Source: Alteromonadaceae bacterium
GTDB lineage: Bacteria > Pseudomonadota > Gammaproteobacteria > Pseudomonadales > Cellvibrionaceae
Assembly: GCA_002746115.1 (NCBI GenBank)
Contig: NVXL01000007.1
Span: 1-64,000, forward strand
Direction: 5' to 3'
DNA: 64,000 nt
The notes beneath the pieces were generated by a model. That model searched no databases. It saw only the letters and a program-made list of their open reading frames with translations, and had not been told where the DNA came from. The position numbers and the translations under genes are program-made. Shown one piece after another: positions 25,006-34,111 of the stretch; position 1 is the stretch's first letter; every line of letters starts with the position of its first letter.

Positions 25006-26619
25006 ATGAGTAAATATTTAGCTGTTCATAAAAACCCGTCGATTTCACCCGTATGGATTGTGCCAGCGGTGGCGCTTATTATTGCTATTTGGTTAGCGGT
25101 TCAGGCGCGCATGGAAAAGGGCGAGATGATCGAAATTGCTTTTTCCAATGCCTCGGATATTATTGCCGGGCAAACCTTAGTCAAATTAAAAGATGTAGAG
25201 GTCGGCTTTGTAAAACGTGTCGAGCTAAGTAAGGATTTACGCTCGGTGATGGTAAAGGTGGAGCTAGATAGTAGCGCCTCAGCTTACTTGGGTGAAAATA
25301 CACGCTTTTGGGTGGTGACGCCGCGTATTAGTGCTGCGGGGGTGTCGAATTTAGGCACCTTGATTTCCGGTGTTTATATTGTCATGGATCCCGGTGAAAA
25401 AGGGCGTTACACCACAGCGTTTAAAGGCTTGGATGAGTCGCCAGCCTTTGAGTCGGATGAGCCTGGTCGGCAGTACACTCTTAAATCAGATATTTTGGGA
25501 TCGCTGGACACCGGGTCTCCTGTCTACTTTCGTCAGGTTCGTGTGGGTGAGGTGACGGGCTATAAATTGGCGAAAGACTACGCAAGTGTTGATGTGAATA
25601 TCTTTATACGCGCGCCCTATGATGAATTGGTGCATACCAAAAGTCGCTTCTGGAATGTGAGTGGTTTTGGTTTTAGTGTTGGTGCGGAAGGGGTGAAGGC
25701 TCAGATGGCGTCTTTGGCTTCAATATTAAACGGTGGCATTGCCTTTGATAACGCAGTACCGTTTGAAAGTCGTTCGCGTGCAGAGGCGGGTCACCTATTT
25801 CATTTGCATCCTGACAGGGAGTCCGTTGTTGATGGGCAATTTAATATTGAATATTATTACTTGCTGAAGTTTAGCGGTACTGTGCGTGGCTTAAATGTCG
25901 GTGCTCCGGTGGAGTTTCGGGGCTTAAAAGTTGGTGAGGTCATTAATATTGAGTTGGCCAATTCTGAAAATGCTGATAATACCTTACATGTTTATATTGC
26001 GATGGAACCTCAACGTTTCGATTCTGAGGCCTCACCCACGCGGGAGCAAATGGATAATCGAATCGACGCTATGGTGCGTGAAGGGTTGCGCGGACAAATG
26101 AAGACGGCGAGCTTGCTAACAGGTTCACGGTTTATTGATTTGTCTTACGTTGATATAAACGACGACTCGGTGGCGCAGCAAACGTTAACGAGTGGTGAGA
26201 AGTTCTCGGCAATCCCTACTATCGATGACCCTGCCGATCAAATTACTAACCAGTTGGTCGATATTTTAACGAAAGTTGAAGGTATTCCGTTTGAAGATAT
26301 AGGCACTGATTTAGCTGATAGTATGGCGAGCTTGAGCGTTATTTTAGGGGTGTTTGAGCAACAAAACACGGCTGTTAAAGTGGATGGCGCGGTGGCTAAT
26401 TTGGAGCAAACTTTGGCGAGTGCCAATGATGCGCTAAGCCAAGTGGCTCAAGCGATGAAAAGTGTCGATCAAATCTTGGCGCCGGATTCTGAACTGAAAT
26501 ATGAGTTAACTAAAATGTTAAAATCTATTCGTGAGGCGGCACGGTCTGTCGATGCTTTGGCGGATGAGCTGAGCCGTCATCCCAGCGCTCTAATTATGGG
26601 GGTAGATAAGGATGAGTAA
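25006..26619 (+). CDS. pqiB: PqiB, MCE-family periplasm-spanning protein
   Basis: A 537-residue protein with one N-terminal transmembrane helix (WIVPAVALIIAIWLAV) and three MCE domains (about 40-130, 155-250 and 280-385), then a long helical needle (about 415-520). Typical MCE segments are IAGQTLVKLKDVEVGFV and GLNVGAPVEFRGLKVGEV. PqiB hexamers form a tube that guides lipids between inner and outer membranes. It starts 43 bases after pqiA and its end overlaps pqiC by 8 bases. Length is normal. Confidence 0.94.
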   Translation: MSKYLAVHKNPSISPVWIVPAVALIIAIWLAVQARMEKGEMIEIAFSNASDIIAGQTLVKLKDVEVGFVKRVELSKDLRSVMVKVELDSSASAYLGENTRFWVVTPRISAAGVSNLGTLISGVYIVMDPGEKGRYTTAFKGLDESPAFESDEPGRQYTLKSDILGSLDTGSPVYFRQVRVGEVTGYKLAKDYASVDVNIFIRAPYDELVHTKSRFWNVSGFGFSVGAEGVKAQMASLASILNGGIAFDNAVPFESRSRAEAGHLFHLHPDRESVVDGQFNIEYYYLLKFSGTVRGLNVGAPVEFRGLKVGEVINIELANSENADNTLHVYIAMEPQRFDSEASPTREQMDNRIDAMVREGLRGQMKTASLLTGSRFIDLSYVDINDDSVAQQTLTSGEKFSAIPTIDDPADQITNQLVDILTKVEGIPFEDIGTDLADSMASLSVILGVFEQQNTAVKVDGAVANLEQTLASANDALSQVAQAMKSVDQILAPDSELKYELTKMLKSIREAARSVDALADELSRHPSALIMGVDKDE

Positions 26620-27217
26620 TATGTATCGCTTGTTAATGACCGTGGTCGTTTTAAGTCTTGTGGCATGTTCATCGAGTGGCCCGAAAACGAGTTATTACAC
26701 CTTGTTTGCCAATACGGATCCAGCGGGTGCAAGTGGCTCATATGCCATTGAGGATAAGTCACTCTCTATTGGTGTGGGTCCTGTTGTACTGCCTGAATAT
26801 CTTGGAAATACCAGTATTGTGAGCTTAACGCCTTCACAGAAACTGTATGTCTCCGGGACTCATGTTTGGGCTGGGGATTTATCTGAGGCAGCGGTTAGGG
26901 TTCTTGCTGGTGATTTGGGGCAGGCTTTGGCGCTGGAAAAAGTTTGGGGCTTTCCTTGGGATAATCGAGTTCGTCCTGATTACCAGTTACGTATTGTGGT
27001 TGAGGAGTTTTCGGGCGTGCGTGGAGGGCAAGTAAATTTACGTGTTAAGTGGACTCTGCTTAATAAAACAGGCGATACCATGTTGTTAAGCGGCGCGGAG
27101 CATGTTCAGCAAAACACCGCAACGGCTGGAGTTGATGACTATGTGGCGGCCCTGAATGTTAGTTTGCACAACTTGTCGTTAGCGCTAGCTGAGCGCATTA
27201 GTGAACATCTAAACTGA
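26612..27217 (+). CDS. pqiC: PqiC, outer-membrane lipoprotein of the Pqi system
   Basis: A 201-residue lipoprotein of the ABC-type transport auxiliary (DUF330/PqiC) family. The lipobox is LVACSSS at about residue 17-19, followed by the family motif TSYYTL; VGPVVLPEYLGN and LAEALRV-like helices are also typical (here DLSEAAVRVLAGDLGQAL). PqiC docks PqiB at the outer membrane. The start overlaps pqiB by 8 bases, indicating coupling. It ends 13 bases from a convergent acyltransferase gene. Confidence 0.92.
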   Translation: MSNMYRLLMTVVVLSLVACSSSGPKTSYYTLFANTDPAGASGSYAIEDKSLSIGVGPVVLPEYLGNTSIVSLTPSQKLYVSGTHVWAGDLSEAAVRVLAGDLGQALALEKVWGFPWDNRVRPDYQLRIVVEEFSGVRGGQVNLRVKWTLLNKTGDTMLLSGAEHVQQNTATAGVDDYVAALNVSLHNLSLALAERISEHLN

Positions 27218-27230
27218 CTTGCTCGTTGAG

Positions 27231-27959
27231 TTAATCCTTACGACTTGGTAATAACCGGGTTTTGATCCAATGACAGAAACTGTTTCCGTGCAATAGCCAA
27301 GCATGTAGTGCATTTTGTTGGTCGAGATAATAGCGCTCGTCGGCATTTTGAAATAAAAACTCGCGCGATAGCATACGCCTTTCGGGTTTAAGCTGTTTAA
27401 TGATTTTTGCGGGATTGCCGCCGACGACGCAGTTGTCCTCTACGTTGTTAACTACGATTGAACCTGCTGCGACGACGCTGTTCTTTCCGATCGTGACGCC
27501 TTTACCTATTATTGCGCGGGCACCAATCCAGACATTGTCTTTTAAGTGCACGGGAGCACTGCAGCGGAATGGGCGAGTGCGGTTATAGAGGCCGTGCCAA
27601 TCACTATCGCTAATGCTGACATCGGCGGCAATCATACAGGCCTTGCCGATGGTAATACCTACTGCGGAGCTAATATTCACGCCGGGTGAAATCAAGCAAT
27701 AATCACCAATACTGATATGCCCTTGTTGCTGTTTACTCGACCAAGTACTGAGGCTTACTGGTTTGTTTCGGTCGCAGATAACATGTAGGTGGTCACCTGC
27801 ATTCAGGTGTTTACCTGTAAGTTGTAAGTGTCGGGGTTTTAGCAGGAATGGCGTTTTACCAAGATGATCAAACTGTGGGCGAATATTATACTGAACATAG
27901 TAATGGTTACACCATTGTTCCAGTCGCTTTATGAATAGAGGTTTGTGTTCTTTTCTCAC
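27231..27959 (-). CDS. hexapeptide-repeat acyltransferase
   Basis: A 242-residue left-handed beta-helix acyltransferase of the WcaF/LacA type. Repeats run from about 95 to 195: [46 protein letters not shown] and SVVAAGSIV, with the probable catalytic His in SDWHGLYN and the closing [13 protein letters not shown]. It would O- or N-acetylate a sugar, likely for a surface glycan. The start is GTG (27959), which sits inside a 14-bp tandem duplication. It opens a group of methyltransferase and glycosyltransferase genes but is transcribed away from the first of them. Confidence 0.82.
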   Translation of the reverse strand: MRKEHKPLFIKRLEQWCNHYYVQYNIRPQFDHLGKTPFLLKPRHLQLTGKHLNAGDHLHVICDRNKPVSLSTWSSKQQQGHISIGDYCLISPGVNISSAVGITIGKACMIAADVSISDSDWHGLYNRTRPFRCSAPVHLKDNVWIGARAIIGKGVTIGKNSVVAAGSIVVNNVEDNCVVGGNPAKIIKQLKPERRMLSREFLFQNADERYYLDQQNALHAWLLHGNSFCHWIKTRLLPSRKD

Positions 27960-27980
27960 CAGCTATTTCTCACCAGTTAT
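27953..27980. repeat. 14-bp tandem duplication over the acyltransferase start codon
   Basis: TTCTCACCAGCTAT (27953-27966) and TTCTCACCAGTTAT (27967-27980) are adjacent with one mismatch. On the minus strand each copy supplies GTG AGA; the copy nearest the gene gives the GTG start at 27959, the other is followed by an in-frame TGA after four codons. Confidence 0.85.
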
Positions 27981-28029
27981 TAGTCAAAAGTAGTTACTCA
28001 TTTTTTATCTTTTCAATTAAGCATAGAGT

Positions 28030-28674
28030 GTGAATTTCAGCATGACAGTATCAGCAGCCGCATTATCAGAGTTAATTGATCAAAATACAATTAAGGGTTT
28101 TTTAGCGGAAGATGAAGGCGAGGCTTTATTTCGCTTGGCACGTTCCGTGGGCGATATCGGCCCTTGCTTGGAGATTGGTAGTTACTGCGGTAAATCGACG
28201 GTGTATTTAGGCACCGCGTGTAAGCTTGCTGGTAATACGCTGTATGCGGTAGATCATCATCGTGGCTCGGAAGAGCATCAGTTGGGTGAGGAATATCATG
28301 ACACTGAATTGTTTGATGCCAATAATGCGCTAATGGATAGTTTTCCTAGCTTTCGTCGTACCTTAAAAATAGCCGAACTAGAGTCGTCTGTGGTACCAGT
28401 TGTTGCGTCATCAGCATTGACAGCCAAGCACTGGGCTACGCCTTTAGGTCTGGTGTTTATTGATGGTGGCCACAGCCATGAAATGGCGATGAATGATTGT
28501 CTAACTTGGGCTAAGCATATACGCCCAGGTGGTTTTTTGGCTGTGCATGATATTTTTGAGCATCCTGAGGACGGTGGGCAAGGGCCGTTTTTAGCTTTGC
28601 AACAGGTTTATCTTAACGGTGGCTTTGAGCGCTTGCCGCAGGTTAATTCTCTTGGGATTTTACAGCGCGCCTAA
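28030..28674 (+). CDS. class I SAM-dependent methyltransferase (Methyltransf_24-like)
   Basis: A 214-residue Rossmann methyltransferase. The SAM-binding motif I is CLEIGSYCGKSTVYLG, motif II acidic residue is in LYAVDHHRGSEE, and LVFIDGGHSHEMAMND resembles the metal or catalytic region of cephalosporin-hydroxylase/CmcI and Methyltransf_24 proteins, which often act on sugars in surface glycans. Starts at GTG 28030 or ATG 28042 (MTVSAAAL) are both possible; neither has a strong ribosome site. Its 3' end overlaps the convergent terpene-cyclase-like gene by 4 bases, suggesting long coexistence. Confidence 0.8.
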   Translation: MNFSMTVSAAALSELIDQNTIKGFLAEDEGEALFRLARSVGDIGPCLEIGSYCGKSTVYLGTACKLAGNTLYAVDHHRGSEEHQLGEEYHDTELFDANNALMDSFPSFRRTLKIAELESSVVPVVASSALTAKHWATPLGLVFIDGGHSHEMAMNDCLTWAKHIRPGGFLAVHDIFEHPEDGGQGPFLALQQVYLNGGFERLPQVNSLGILQRA

Positions 28675-29801
28675 GCCTGCTCAAGCGCGCTAAAAAACGA
28701 CTCAGCTAATAGTTGGCTGGGGGAGGTGAGCAATTGATAGGCGGGTGTTATTTGGTAAATTGCGTCGGCCGCTAATAATATTGCGCCACAAGTCCAGGTG
28801 GTTTTTTCTTGTGGCCAAATTTGTTTGTCTCTAAAGACATAACCAGTCCAAAAGCCACCATCATCATCTTGCCAGCGCAGGAGCTGCTGATAAATTTGCT
28901 CTGCTTTTTGTCGGTCATTGCTTGCGATTAAGGCTAGGCATAATTCGCAAGACTCTGCGATGGTAACCCAGGGTTCATCGCTTACGCAGCGACAGCCTAA
29001 GTCGTTCTCTACAAATTCTTGCCAGCGCGCGGCTAATCTAGCCTCTGCTTCAGGGGGCGAATAGATACCTGCCAATACTGGGTAAAACCAATCCATCGAG
29101 AAGCGCTCTTTGCTCTCCCAAGTCCTGTCAAAACGCCAAGGTTTGTTTTTGAGTGCCTGAGCTAAATTTGTGTGTGCTTCTTGCCAGTGTTTAGTGCCCT
29201 TACTTTTAGCGCCATTGATTTGAGTGTTATTTAACAGGTTTGCAATATTTACCGCACACTCAATGCTACGCAATATTGAGGCGGATGCGGTGATCAGTGC
29301 ATCTTTTGGCAGTGTTTGCCGTTCAGATAGTGCCCACTGAATGTCGCCCTCTGGGCTTTGCTGACGGAGAACAAAGTTGATGGCTTTTTGCACCATGGCA
29401 GAATAGCGTTCGACTATGTGACGCTGCCCCGATACACGATAGGCGTGCCAGAGTCCAGTGGCGCAATAAGCGACAAAGTTAGTGTCAATTTTTGCGCGAT
29501 CGTCTGCATGTTCGGGGTTTTGTTCGTCGCCGTAGTAATGGGCGTACCAGCTGCCGTCGGTGTTTTGATTTTTTTCGAGCCAAGAGTAGGCGCTGTCCCA
29601 AGCTTGCCATTTGCCGCAAATAGCCAAGCCCATTGCCGCTTCGATGTGATCCCAAGGGTCGAGTTTACCATTTTCGAACCATAGGATGCGGCCGTCGTCT
29701 AGCTGGCAGCTTTCTATGTATTGCCCGGCTTTTGCCAGCTGCTGCTGTAGCTTGGTTGGCAGTTTAGTCATGGTGGTAGGCTGTTTTTTCTCAGTTGGCA
29801 T
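28671..29801 (-). CDS. terpene-cyclase/prenyltransferase-like alpha-alpha barrel protein
   Basis: A 376-residue protein with (alpha/alpha) barrel repeats of the squalene-hopene cyclase/prenyltransferase superfamily: QNTDGSWYAHYYGDEQ (QW-like motif), QQSPEGDIQWAL, LRWQDDDGGFWTGYVF and the N-terminal LDPWDHIEAAMGLAICG. It has no DXDD cyclase motif that I can see and is shorter than true triterpene cyclases (about 630-720), so cyclase activity is not implied; it could be a polyprenyl- or glycan-binding enzyme. It is the last gene of a four-part minus-strand run with a UbiE-like methyltransferase and a GT4 glycosyltransferase. Confidence 0.65.
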   Translation of the reverse strand: MPTEKKQPTTMTKLPTKLQQQLAKAGQYIESCQLDDGRILWFENGKLDPWDHIEAAMGLAICGKWQAWDSAYSWLEKNQNTDGSWYAHYYGDEQNPEHADDRAKIDTNFVAYCATGLWHAYRVSGQRHIVERYSAMVQKAINFVLRQQSPEGDIQWALSERQTLPKDALITASASILRSIECAVNIANLLNNTQINGAKSKGTKHWQEAHTNLAQALKNKPWRFDRTWESKERFSMDWFYPVLAGIYSPPEAEARLAARWQEFVENDLGCRCVSDEPWVTIAESCELCLALIASNDRQKAEQIYQQLLRWQDDDGGFWTGYVFRDKQIWPQEKTTWTCGAILLAADAIYQITPAYQLLTSPSQLLAESFFSALEQA

Positions 29802-29825
29802 CGCTGGGTTCTTGTTTTACGGCTT

Positions 29826-30572
29826 TTAGTTTTGGGTTTTTTGTTTTAGAACTTTTTGTTTTAGGACTTCCTGTTTTAAAAAGTACAGGGCAATGCTTTT
29901 ACCCATTATTGGGTTTAATAGGCGGTCTAGTGTCTGTGTCAGCCAAGGGCGCTTCATAAGATCCCAAACTAGCATGTGGTGATACCAGCGGGTTAGAAAA
30001 AAATCATTGCCCCAGCGCCAAAAGGCGCAACGCAGCCACCAATAGGGCACGTGTAATGCATGTGCCCAGTGGTGATGTTGAAACTGAAACGGGTACTGCT
30101 CGATGGCTTTGCGTAATTGTTGGGTGCGAAAAATTCGCACATGTCCGCCCGGCACTTCGTGATAAGCGCGGCTGAACAACCAACAGATACGTTCCGGCCA
30201 GTAGCGTGGGACGCTAACGGCAAGAGAGCCTCCAGGCTTGAGTACTCGGTTGATCTCGGCCAGTGCTTTTGGGTAGTCGTCTAAATGTTCAAGTACTTCC
30301 GAGCAGATGACGTGGTCAAAGCTGTGATCGGTAAATGGTAGCGAATAAGCATCACCTTGACTATAAAGGCTTGATGGCTGTTGGGGGAAATCGAACTCTT
30401 CTTGCCGCTTTGCTGCTTTTTGCAAATCGGAAAAACTGAGGTCGATCCCAATAACCCGTGTATTCGGGTGCTCGAATAATATCCCTAATGTGTGTCGTCC
30501 TTCACCGCAGCCTAAGTCGAGTACGGTTTGCTGGGCTTGTATATTCAGGTGTTTAAAATTGATAGTCTGCAC
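29826..30572 (-). CDS. class I SAM-dependent methyltransferase (Methyltransf_11-like)
   Basis: A 248-residue methyltransferase: motif I VLDLGCGEGRHTLGI, acidic residue in VIGIDLSFSD, motif II/III region FDHVICSEVLEHLDDY and RVLKPGGSLAVSVPRYWPE. The C-terminal third holds Trp-rich segments (HHWAHALHVPYWWLRCAFW) that may contact a lipid or membrane. The last residues are a 5-residue repeat (LKQEV LKQKV LKQKT) produced by a 15-bp tandem repeat running into the stop codon. It follows the GT4 gene by 5 bases, so the two are an operon, and the terpene-cyclase-like gene comes next. Confidence 0.85.
   Translation of the reverse strand: MQTINFKHLNIQAQQTVLDLGCGEGRHTLGILFEHPNTRVIGIDLSFSDLQKAAKRQEEFDFPQQPSSLYSQGDAYSLPFTDHSFDHVICSEVLEHLDDYPKALAEINRVLKPGGSLAVSVPRYWPERICWLFSRAYHEVPGGHVRIFRTQQLRKAIEQYPFQFQHHHWAHALHVPYWWLRCAFWRWGNDFFLTRWYHHMLVWDLMKRPWLTQTLDRLLNPIMGKSIALYFLKQEVLKQKVLKQKTQN
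29828..29886. repeat. 15-bp tandem repeat at the 3' end of the methyltransferase gene
   Basis: TGTTTTAGAACTTTT (29842-29856), TGTTTTAGGACTTCC (29857-29871) and TGTTTTAAAAAGTAC (29872-29886) are in register, and a decayed fourth copy precedes them (29828-29841). On the minus strand they encode the LKQ-type pentapeptide repeat and the stop codon region. Confidence 0.8.
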
Positions 30573-30577
30573 TGGGC

Positions 30578-31873
30578 TTAGGTTTTTCCGTCAATAATAT
30601 TCAAATAATGCTGTGTTAATTGCAGGGCAACGGTTTGCCAAGAAAAATTATCGCAAACACGCTGCCTTGCTTGTTTACCAAGTGCTTTTTGCTGTTCAGG
30701 GTGTTTGAATAAATGCCGAATTTGCTGAGCCAAAGCTAAGCTGTTGGCTTTCGGGACGGTGATGCCAGCTTTGCCAACAACTTCTGGGAGTGCGCCGCCA
30801 TCAGTGACAATAACGGCTAGGCCGCAGGCCATCGCTTCGCCAGCGGGTAGGCCAAAGCCTTCGTATAGTGATGGGCTGATGGCGATACTTGCTTTGGCGT
30901 ATTGCTCAACCAAAGCTTCGGTGCTAATCCCGTGACAAAACTCGATATGCTCTGCGAGCTGTAAACGCTGTATGGTTTTCTCGGTGTTACCGCCACTTTG
31001 TAATTTCCCGACAACTTGCAGGCAAATTTGTGGGTATTCGGTTTTTAATGTGTGTATTGCTTCAAGTAAATAATTCAGACCCTTAAGGGGCTGATCAGCG
31101 GAAGCTGTGGTGATGAGGCGCCAAGGTTGTTTGTTGATTGAGCTTAAAGGGCGAAATGTCTCAGTGTCGATGCCATTAGAGATGACCTGGACTTGCTCGT
31201 GAGGGCGACCAAAATAACGATCAATGTCATGGCGAGAGGTTTGAGATACGGTTATGACATGTTTGAGTTTGTCGACAACCTTCTCCTGCATGGATAAAAA
31301 GCTGTACCAGCGTTTGGTTAAGAGCTTCAGGCCTCTGGTTTTAGCTGCATCGATAGCAATTTGGCGATCACGGTGAATTGGGTGATGAATCGTCGCTAAC
31401 ACGTGATGTTTTTTTTGTAATTTCAGTAAAGCGTAACACAGGCTTTGATTGTCATGAATAATGTCATATTGTTGATTGCGCAACAGTTTGTGTACGCGTC
31501 TACCAAAGGTATAAGGCTCGGCAAATCCGCCTGTGAGCATCGCCCACCACTCAAAGGTGTCAGTGTAGGAGCGTAGGTGCTTAAGTTTCAATGCTGTGAC
31601 GTGATTGCGCTGCTCGAAGAGTTCAAGGCTGGGCACTTTTATTAACTTTACACTTTGTTTGAGTTGCGGGTAAGGCGGCCCTGAGTATACGTCTACTTGA
31701 TGGCCTAATGCGGTAAGTGCATGTGATAAGTATTGAATATAAATGCCTTGGCCACCGACAAAGGGGTGGCTACGATAGCCAAGTAGTGCGATTTTTAGCG
31801 GGCGTTCGGCAGCTGGAGTTACAGCTGTATTACGGCTAGTTGTGTATTTGATATTAGAATTACTGGCAGTCAT
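30578..31873 (-). CDS. GT4-family glycosyltransferase
   Basis: A 431-residue GT-B fold glycosyltransferase. The N-terminal domain has HPFVGGQGIYIQYLSHALTA and a Gly-rich donor loop; the C-terminal domain has ISPSLYEGFGLPAGEAMACG, the EX7E-type signature of family GT4, and VISNGIDTETFRP. It would transfer a sugar from a nucleotide donor to a lipid or glycan on the cytoplasmic side. It is the first gene of the minus-strand group with a methyltransferase and a terpene-cyclase-like protein, 74 bases upstream (in transcription sense) of nothing else on that strand except the thioredoxin gene. Confidence 0.88.
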   Translation of the reverse strand: MTASNSNIKYTTSRNTAVTPAAERPLKIALLGYRSHPFVGGQGIYIQYLSHALTALGHQVDVYSGPPYPQLKQSVKLIKVPSLELFEQRNHVTALKLKHLRSYTDTFEWWAMLTGGFAEPYTFGRRVHKLLRNQQYDIIHDNQSLCYALLKLQKKHHVLATIHHPIHRDRQIAIDAAKTRGLKLLTKRWYSFLSMQEKVVDKLKHVITVSQTSRHDIDRYFGRPHEQVQVISNGIDTETFRPLSSINKQPWRLITTASADQPLKGLNYLLEAIHTLKTEYPQICLQVVGKLQSGGNTEKTIQRLQLAEHIEFCHGISTEALVEQYAKASIAISPSLYEGFGLPAGEAMACGLAVIVTDGGALPEVVGKAGITVPKANSLALAQQIRHLFKHPEQQKALGKQARQRVCDNFSWQTVALQLTQHYLNIIDGKT

Positions 31874-31947
31874 TAGTTTGCGACACTAAAAAATGAACGC
31901 CAGTCTGTCAAAACCCTTGTCTGAGAGCAAGGGGCAATCCACGTAAT

Positions 31948-32457
31948 CTAAATTTTGATCATTTGAATAAAAACATCTGGGTCAAAGGTGAGCCCTAATT
32001 TGCGAATTTTGGCACCTTCTTGATCAAGCACTAATAGCGTTGGGAATCCACGCACATCATATTTATGCATAAAAGCCTCGCCTTCATCAGACTCGTATTC
32101 AACGCGAGCAAAGACGTAGTTTTGCTCAATGCTTTCCCTAACGCGGGGGTTTGCTAAGACGTTATTGTCCAATTTTCGGCAGCTCGGGCACCAGATTGCA
32201 GATATGTCCGCAAGGACTAGCTTGTTTTCAAGCTTTGCTTTAATGATGGCTTCGTCAAGTGACAGCATACTGATGCCAGTATTCTTTAGAGCCTGTCTAC
32301 CAAGTGCGCTTTGAAACTCGGTATACCCAAGATATAGCGCTACGAAGATGAGTAAAAAACTGTATCTTTGGAACAGACTTTTTACTTTGTCGAAATAGTG
32401 GTTCGTCGTCCTTGGCTCGAGCTCATCCGTCGTTTGGCTGCTGGATTCGTTGCTCAT
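31948..32457 (-). CDS. membrane-anchored thioredoxin-like protein
   Basis: A 169-residue protein with an N-terminal transmembrane helix (FLLIFVALYLGYT) and a periplasmic thioredoxin fold of the DsbD-gamma/Thioredoxin_7 type: active site AIWCPSCRKLD (CPSC), and the cis-Pro region RGFPTLLVLDQEG. It probably accepts or gives electrons to periplasmic disulfides. It lies divergent to hisB and upstream of the GT4 gene; a functional tie to either is not evident. The ATG start at 32457 has a plausible TATAAT box about 47 bases upstream. Confidence 0.82.
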   Translation of the reverse strand: MSNESSSQTTDELEPRTTNHYFDKVKSLFQRYSFLLIFVALYLGYTEFQSALGRQALKNTGISMLSLDEAIIKAKLENKLVLADISAIWCPSCRKLDNNVLANPRVRESIEQNYVFARVEYESDEGEAFMHKYDVRGFPTLLVLDQEGAKIRKLGLTFDPDVFIQMIKI

Positions 32458-32503
32458 TGTAGTGACACCTTTTGATTGTAATAGTCAATCTTTGCTTGGG
32501 TTG

Positions 32504-32509
32504 ATTATA
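32504..32509 (-). promoter_or_regulatory. possible -10 box of the thioredoxin-like gene
   Basis: The minus strand reads GTGTATAATC, a perfect TATAAT, 47-52 bases before the ATG. The -35 region at 17 bases is poor, so this is a moderate call. Confidence 0.35.
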
Positions 32510-32728
32510 CACCAAGTGACACGGGAGTTATCGTTGCATGAGCGCTATTGAAGCGTGGTGAAAACATATTGTCGCTCAATGTCATTTTGTGTCGCTTCAA
32601 GCTTCTTAGTGAACACATCATGATTAGCGCTAGCAGCGTTAGTGCTAGAACCGTTATAATCTGCTTTTGCTCCTTGCCCGCAATTGGCGGTTGAGAGGCC
32701 TGATTTAATTGACTACTCGAGAGCGATA

Positions 32729-33322
32729 ATGAGTGATAGAACAGCGACGATAGGTCGTGACACCCTTGAAACAAAAATAGCGGTAACATTAAACTTGGAT
32801 GGCACAGGCCAGTCAAAGTTTGATACCGGCGTGCCCTTCCTTGAACACATGATGGATCAAATCGCTCGTCATGGCTTGATTGACCTAGATGTTTATTGTG
32901 ATGGCGATACTGCAATTGACGATCATCATAGCGTTGAAGATATGGGGATTACCATTGGCAAAGCGGTATCTAAAGCACTTACAGATAAACGTGGTATTCG
33001 TCGTTATGGGCATGCGTATGTCCCACTTGATGAGGCTTTGTCACGAGTTGTGGTGGATTTCTCGGGGCGCCCTGGCCTTGTAATGAACGTTCCCTTTACA
33101 CAAAAGCGTATTGGTCAGTTTGATACAGAGCTGTTCCGTGAATTCTTCCAAGGGTTTGTGAACCACGCTAAAGTGAGCTTGCACATTGATTGTTTGCGCG
33201 GCGACAATGCACATCATCAAATTGAAACAGTATTTAAAGCTTTTGGTCGAGCCTTGCGGATGGCACTTGAGCGCGATGAGCGTTTAGGGAATATTATGCC
33301 TTCTACTAAAGGCAGCCTCTAA
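32729..33322 (+). CDS. hisB: imidazoleglycerol-phosphate dehydratase
   Basis: A 197-residue enzyme of histidine biosynthesis that dehydrates imidazole glycerol phosphate (step 7). Mn-binding His motifs are [24 protein letters not shown], and [17 protein letters not shown]. It is the monofunctional form without the phosphatase domain of E. coli HisB, as in pseudomonads. The ATG at 32729 (MSDRTATI) matches homologues; the frame runs upstream to 32684 only by chance. First gene of the hisBHAF set. Confidence 0.97.
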   Translation: MSDRTATIGRDTLETKIAVTLNLDGTGQSKFDTGVPFLEHMMDQIARHGLIDLDVYCDGDTAIDDHHSVEDMGITIGKAVSKALTDKRGIRRYGHAYVPLDEALSRVVVDFSGRPGLVMNVPFTQKRIGQFDTELFREFFQGFVNHAKVSLHIDCLRGDNAHHQIETVFKAFGRALRMALERDERLGNIMPSTKGSL

Positions 33323-33365
33323 GCAAGTGTTTTAAACCTCGGCCAGACGCGGTATACACTTACTA

Positions 33366-33395
33366 TTCTTTACTAGGCAGCTCTTTACTAAGCAG
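33366..33395 (+). repeat. 15-bp tandem duplication upstream of hisH
   Basis: TTCTTTACTAGGCAG (33366-33380) is followed directly by CTCTTTACTAAGCAG (33381-33395), two mismatches. It occupies the hisB-hisH spacer and ends 9 bases before the hisH ATG, pushing the two genes apart. Confidence 0.8.
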
Positions 33396-33404
33396 TGAAA
33401 TTTT

Positions 33405-34097
33405 ATGAATGCTAAACACATAGCGATAATTGATTACGGTATGGGGAATTTACACTCGGTAGCGAGTGCGGTGCAGCATGTGGCGCCGGATGTCAAAATT
33501 GATGTTACAGCGGACCCTCAGCGCATTGCTGATGCTGATCATGTGATATTTCCGGGTGTCGGCGCTATTCGTGATTGTATGGCCGAAATCTTACGTTTAA
33601 ATCTCGATAAGGTCGTTGCCGACGTAATTGCGCAGGGTAAACCCTTGCTTGCAATATGCGTGGGTATGCAGGCCTTGATGAATCGTAGTGAAGAGAACGA
33701 CGGTGTTGCTTGTTTGGGGCACTTTGATGGTGAGGTAAAGTATTTTTCTGACTCAGAAGAGTTCAAGGTGAATGCTAATGCCCAGAGTACTCAGTCACAA
33801 GAGGTGCAGGATCATCTAAAAGTCCCACACATGGGGTGGAATCAAGTGAATCAAAGTATTGACCACCCTTTGTGGGCTAACATCGCAAATGACAGTCGCT
33901 TTTATTTTGTGCACAGTTATTACATTGAGATGCAAAATGCGGAAAAACGAGCTGGAGAGTGTCATTACGGGCTTGGTTTTACGAGTGCAATTTCGGATAA
34001 AAATGTCTTTGCGGTGCAGTTTCACCCTGAGAAGAGCCATAAAGATGGTTTGCAGTTATTAAAGAATTTTGTTCAATGGGACGGTAAAGTCTCTTAA
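33405..34097 (+). CDS. hisH: imidazole glycerol phosphate synthase, glutaminase subunit
   Basis: A 230-residue class I glutamine amidotransferase that feeds ammonia to HisF. Catalytic Cys lies in [11 protein letters not shown], and His and Glu in [11 protein letters not shown]; the oxyanion region is [15 protein letters not shown] segment around residues 115-130 (rich in Asn, Gln and Ser) looks longer than in most HisH proteins (about 200-212 residues). It stands 15 bases before hisA. Confidence 0.96.
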   Translation: MNAKHIAIIDYGMGNLHSVASAVQHVAPDVKIDVTADPQRIADADHVIFPGVGAIRDCMAEILRLNLDKVVADVIAQGKPLLAICVGMQALMNRSEENDGVACLGHFDGEVKYFSDSEEFKVNANAQSTQSQEVQDHLKVPHMGWNQVNQSIDHPLWANIANDSRFYFVHSYYIEMQNAEKRAGECHYGLGFTSAISDKNVFAVQFHPEKSHKDGLQLLKNFVQWDGKVS

Positions 34098-34111
34098 TAA
34101 GCGAGTAATCG

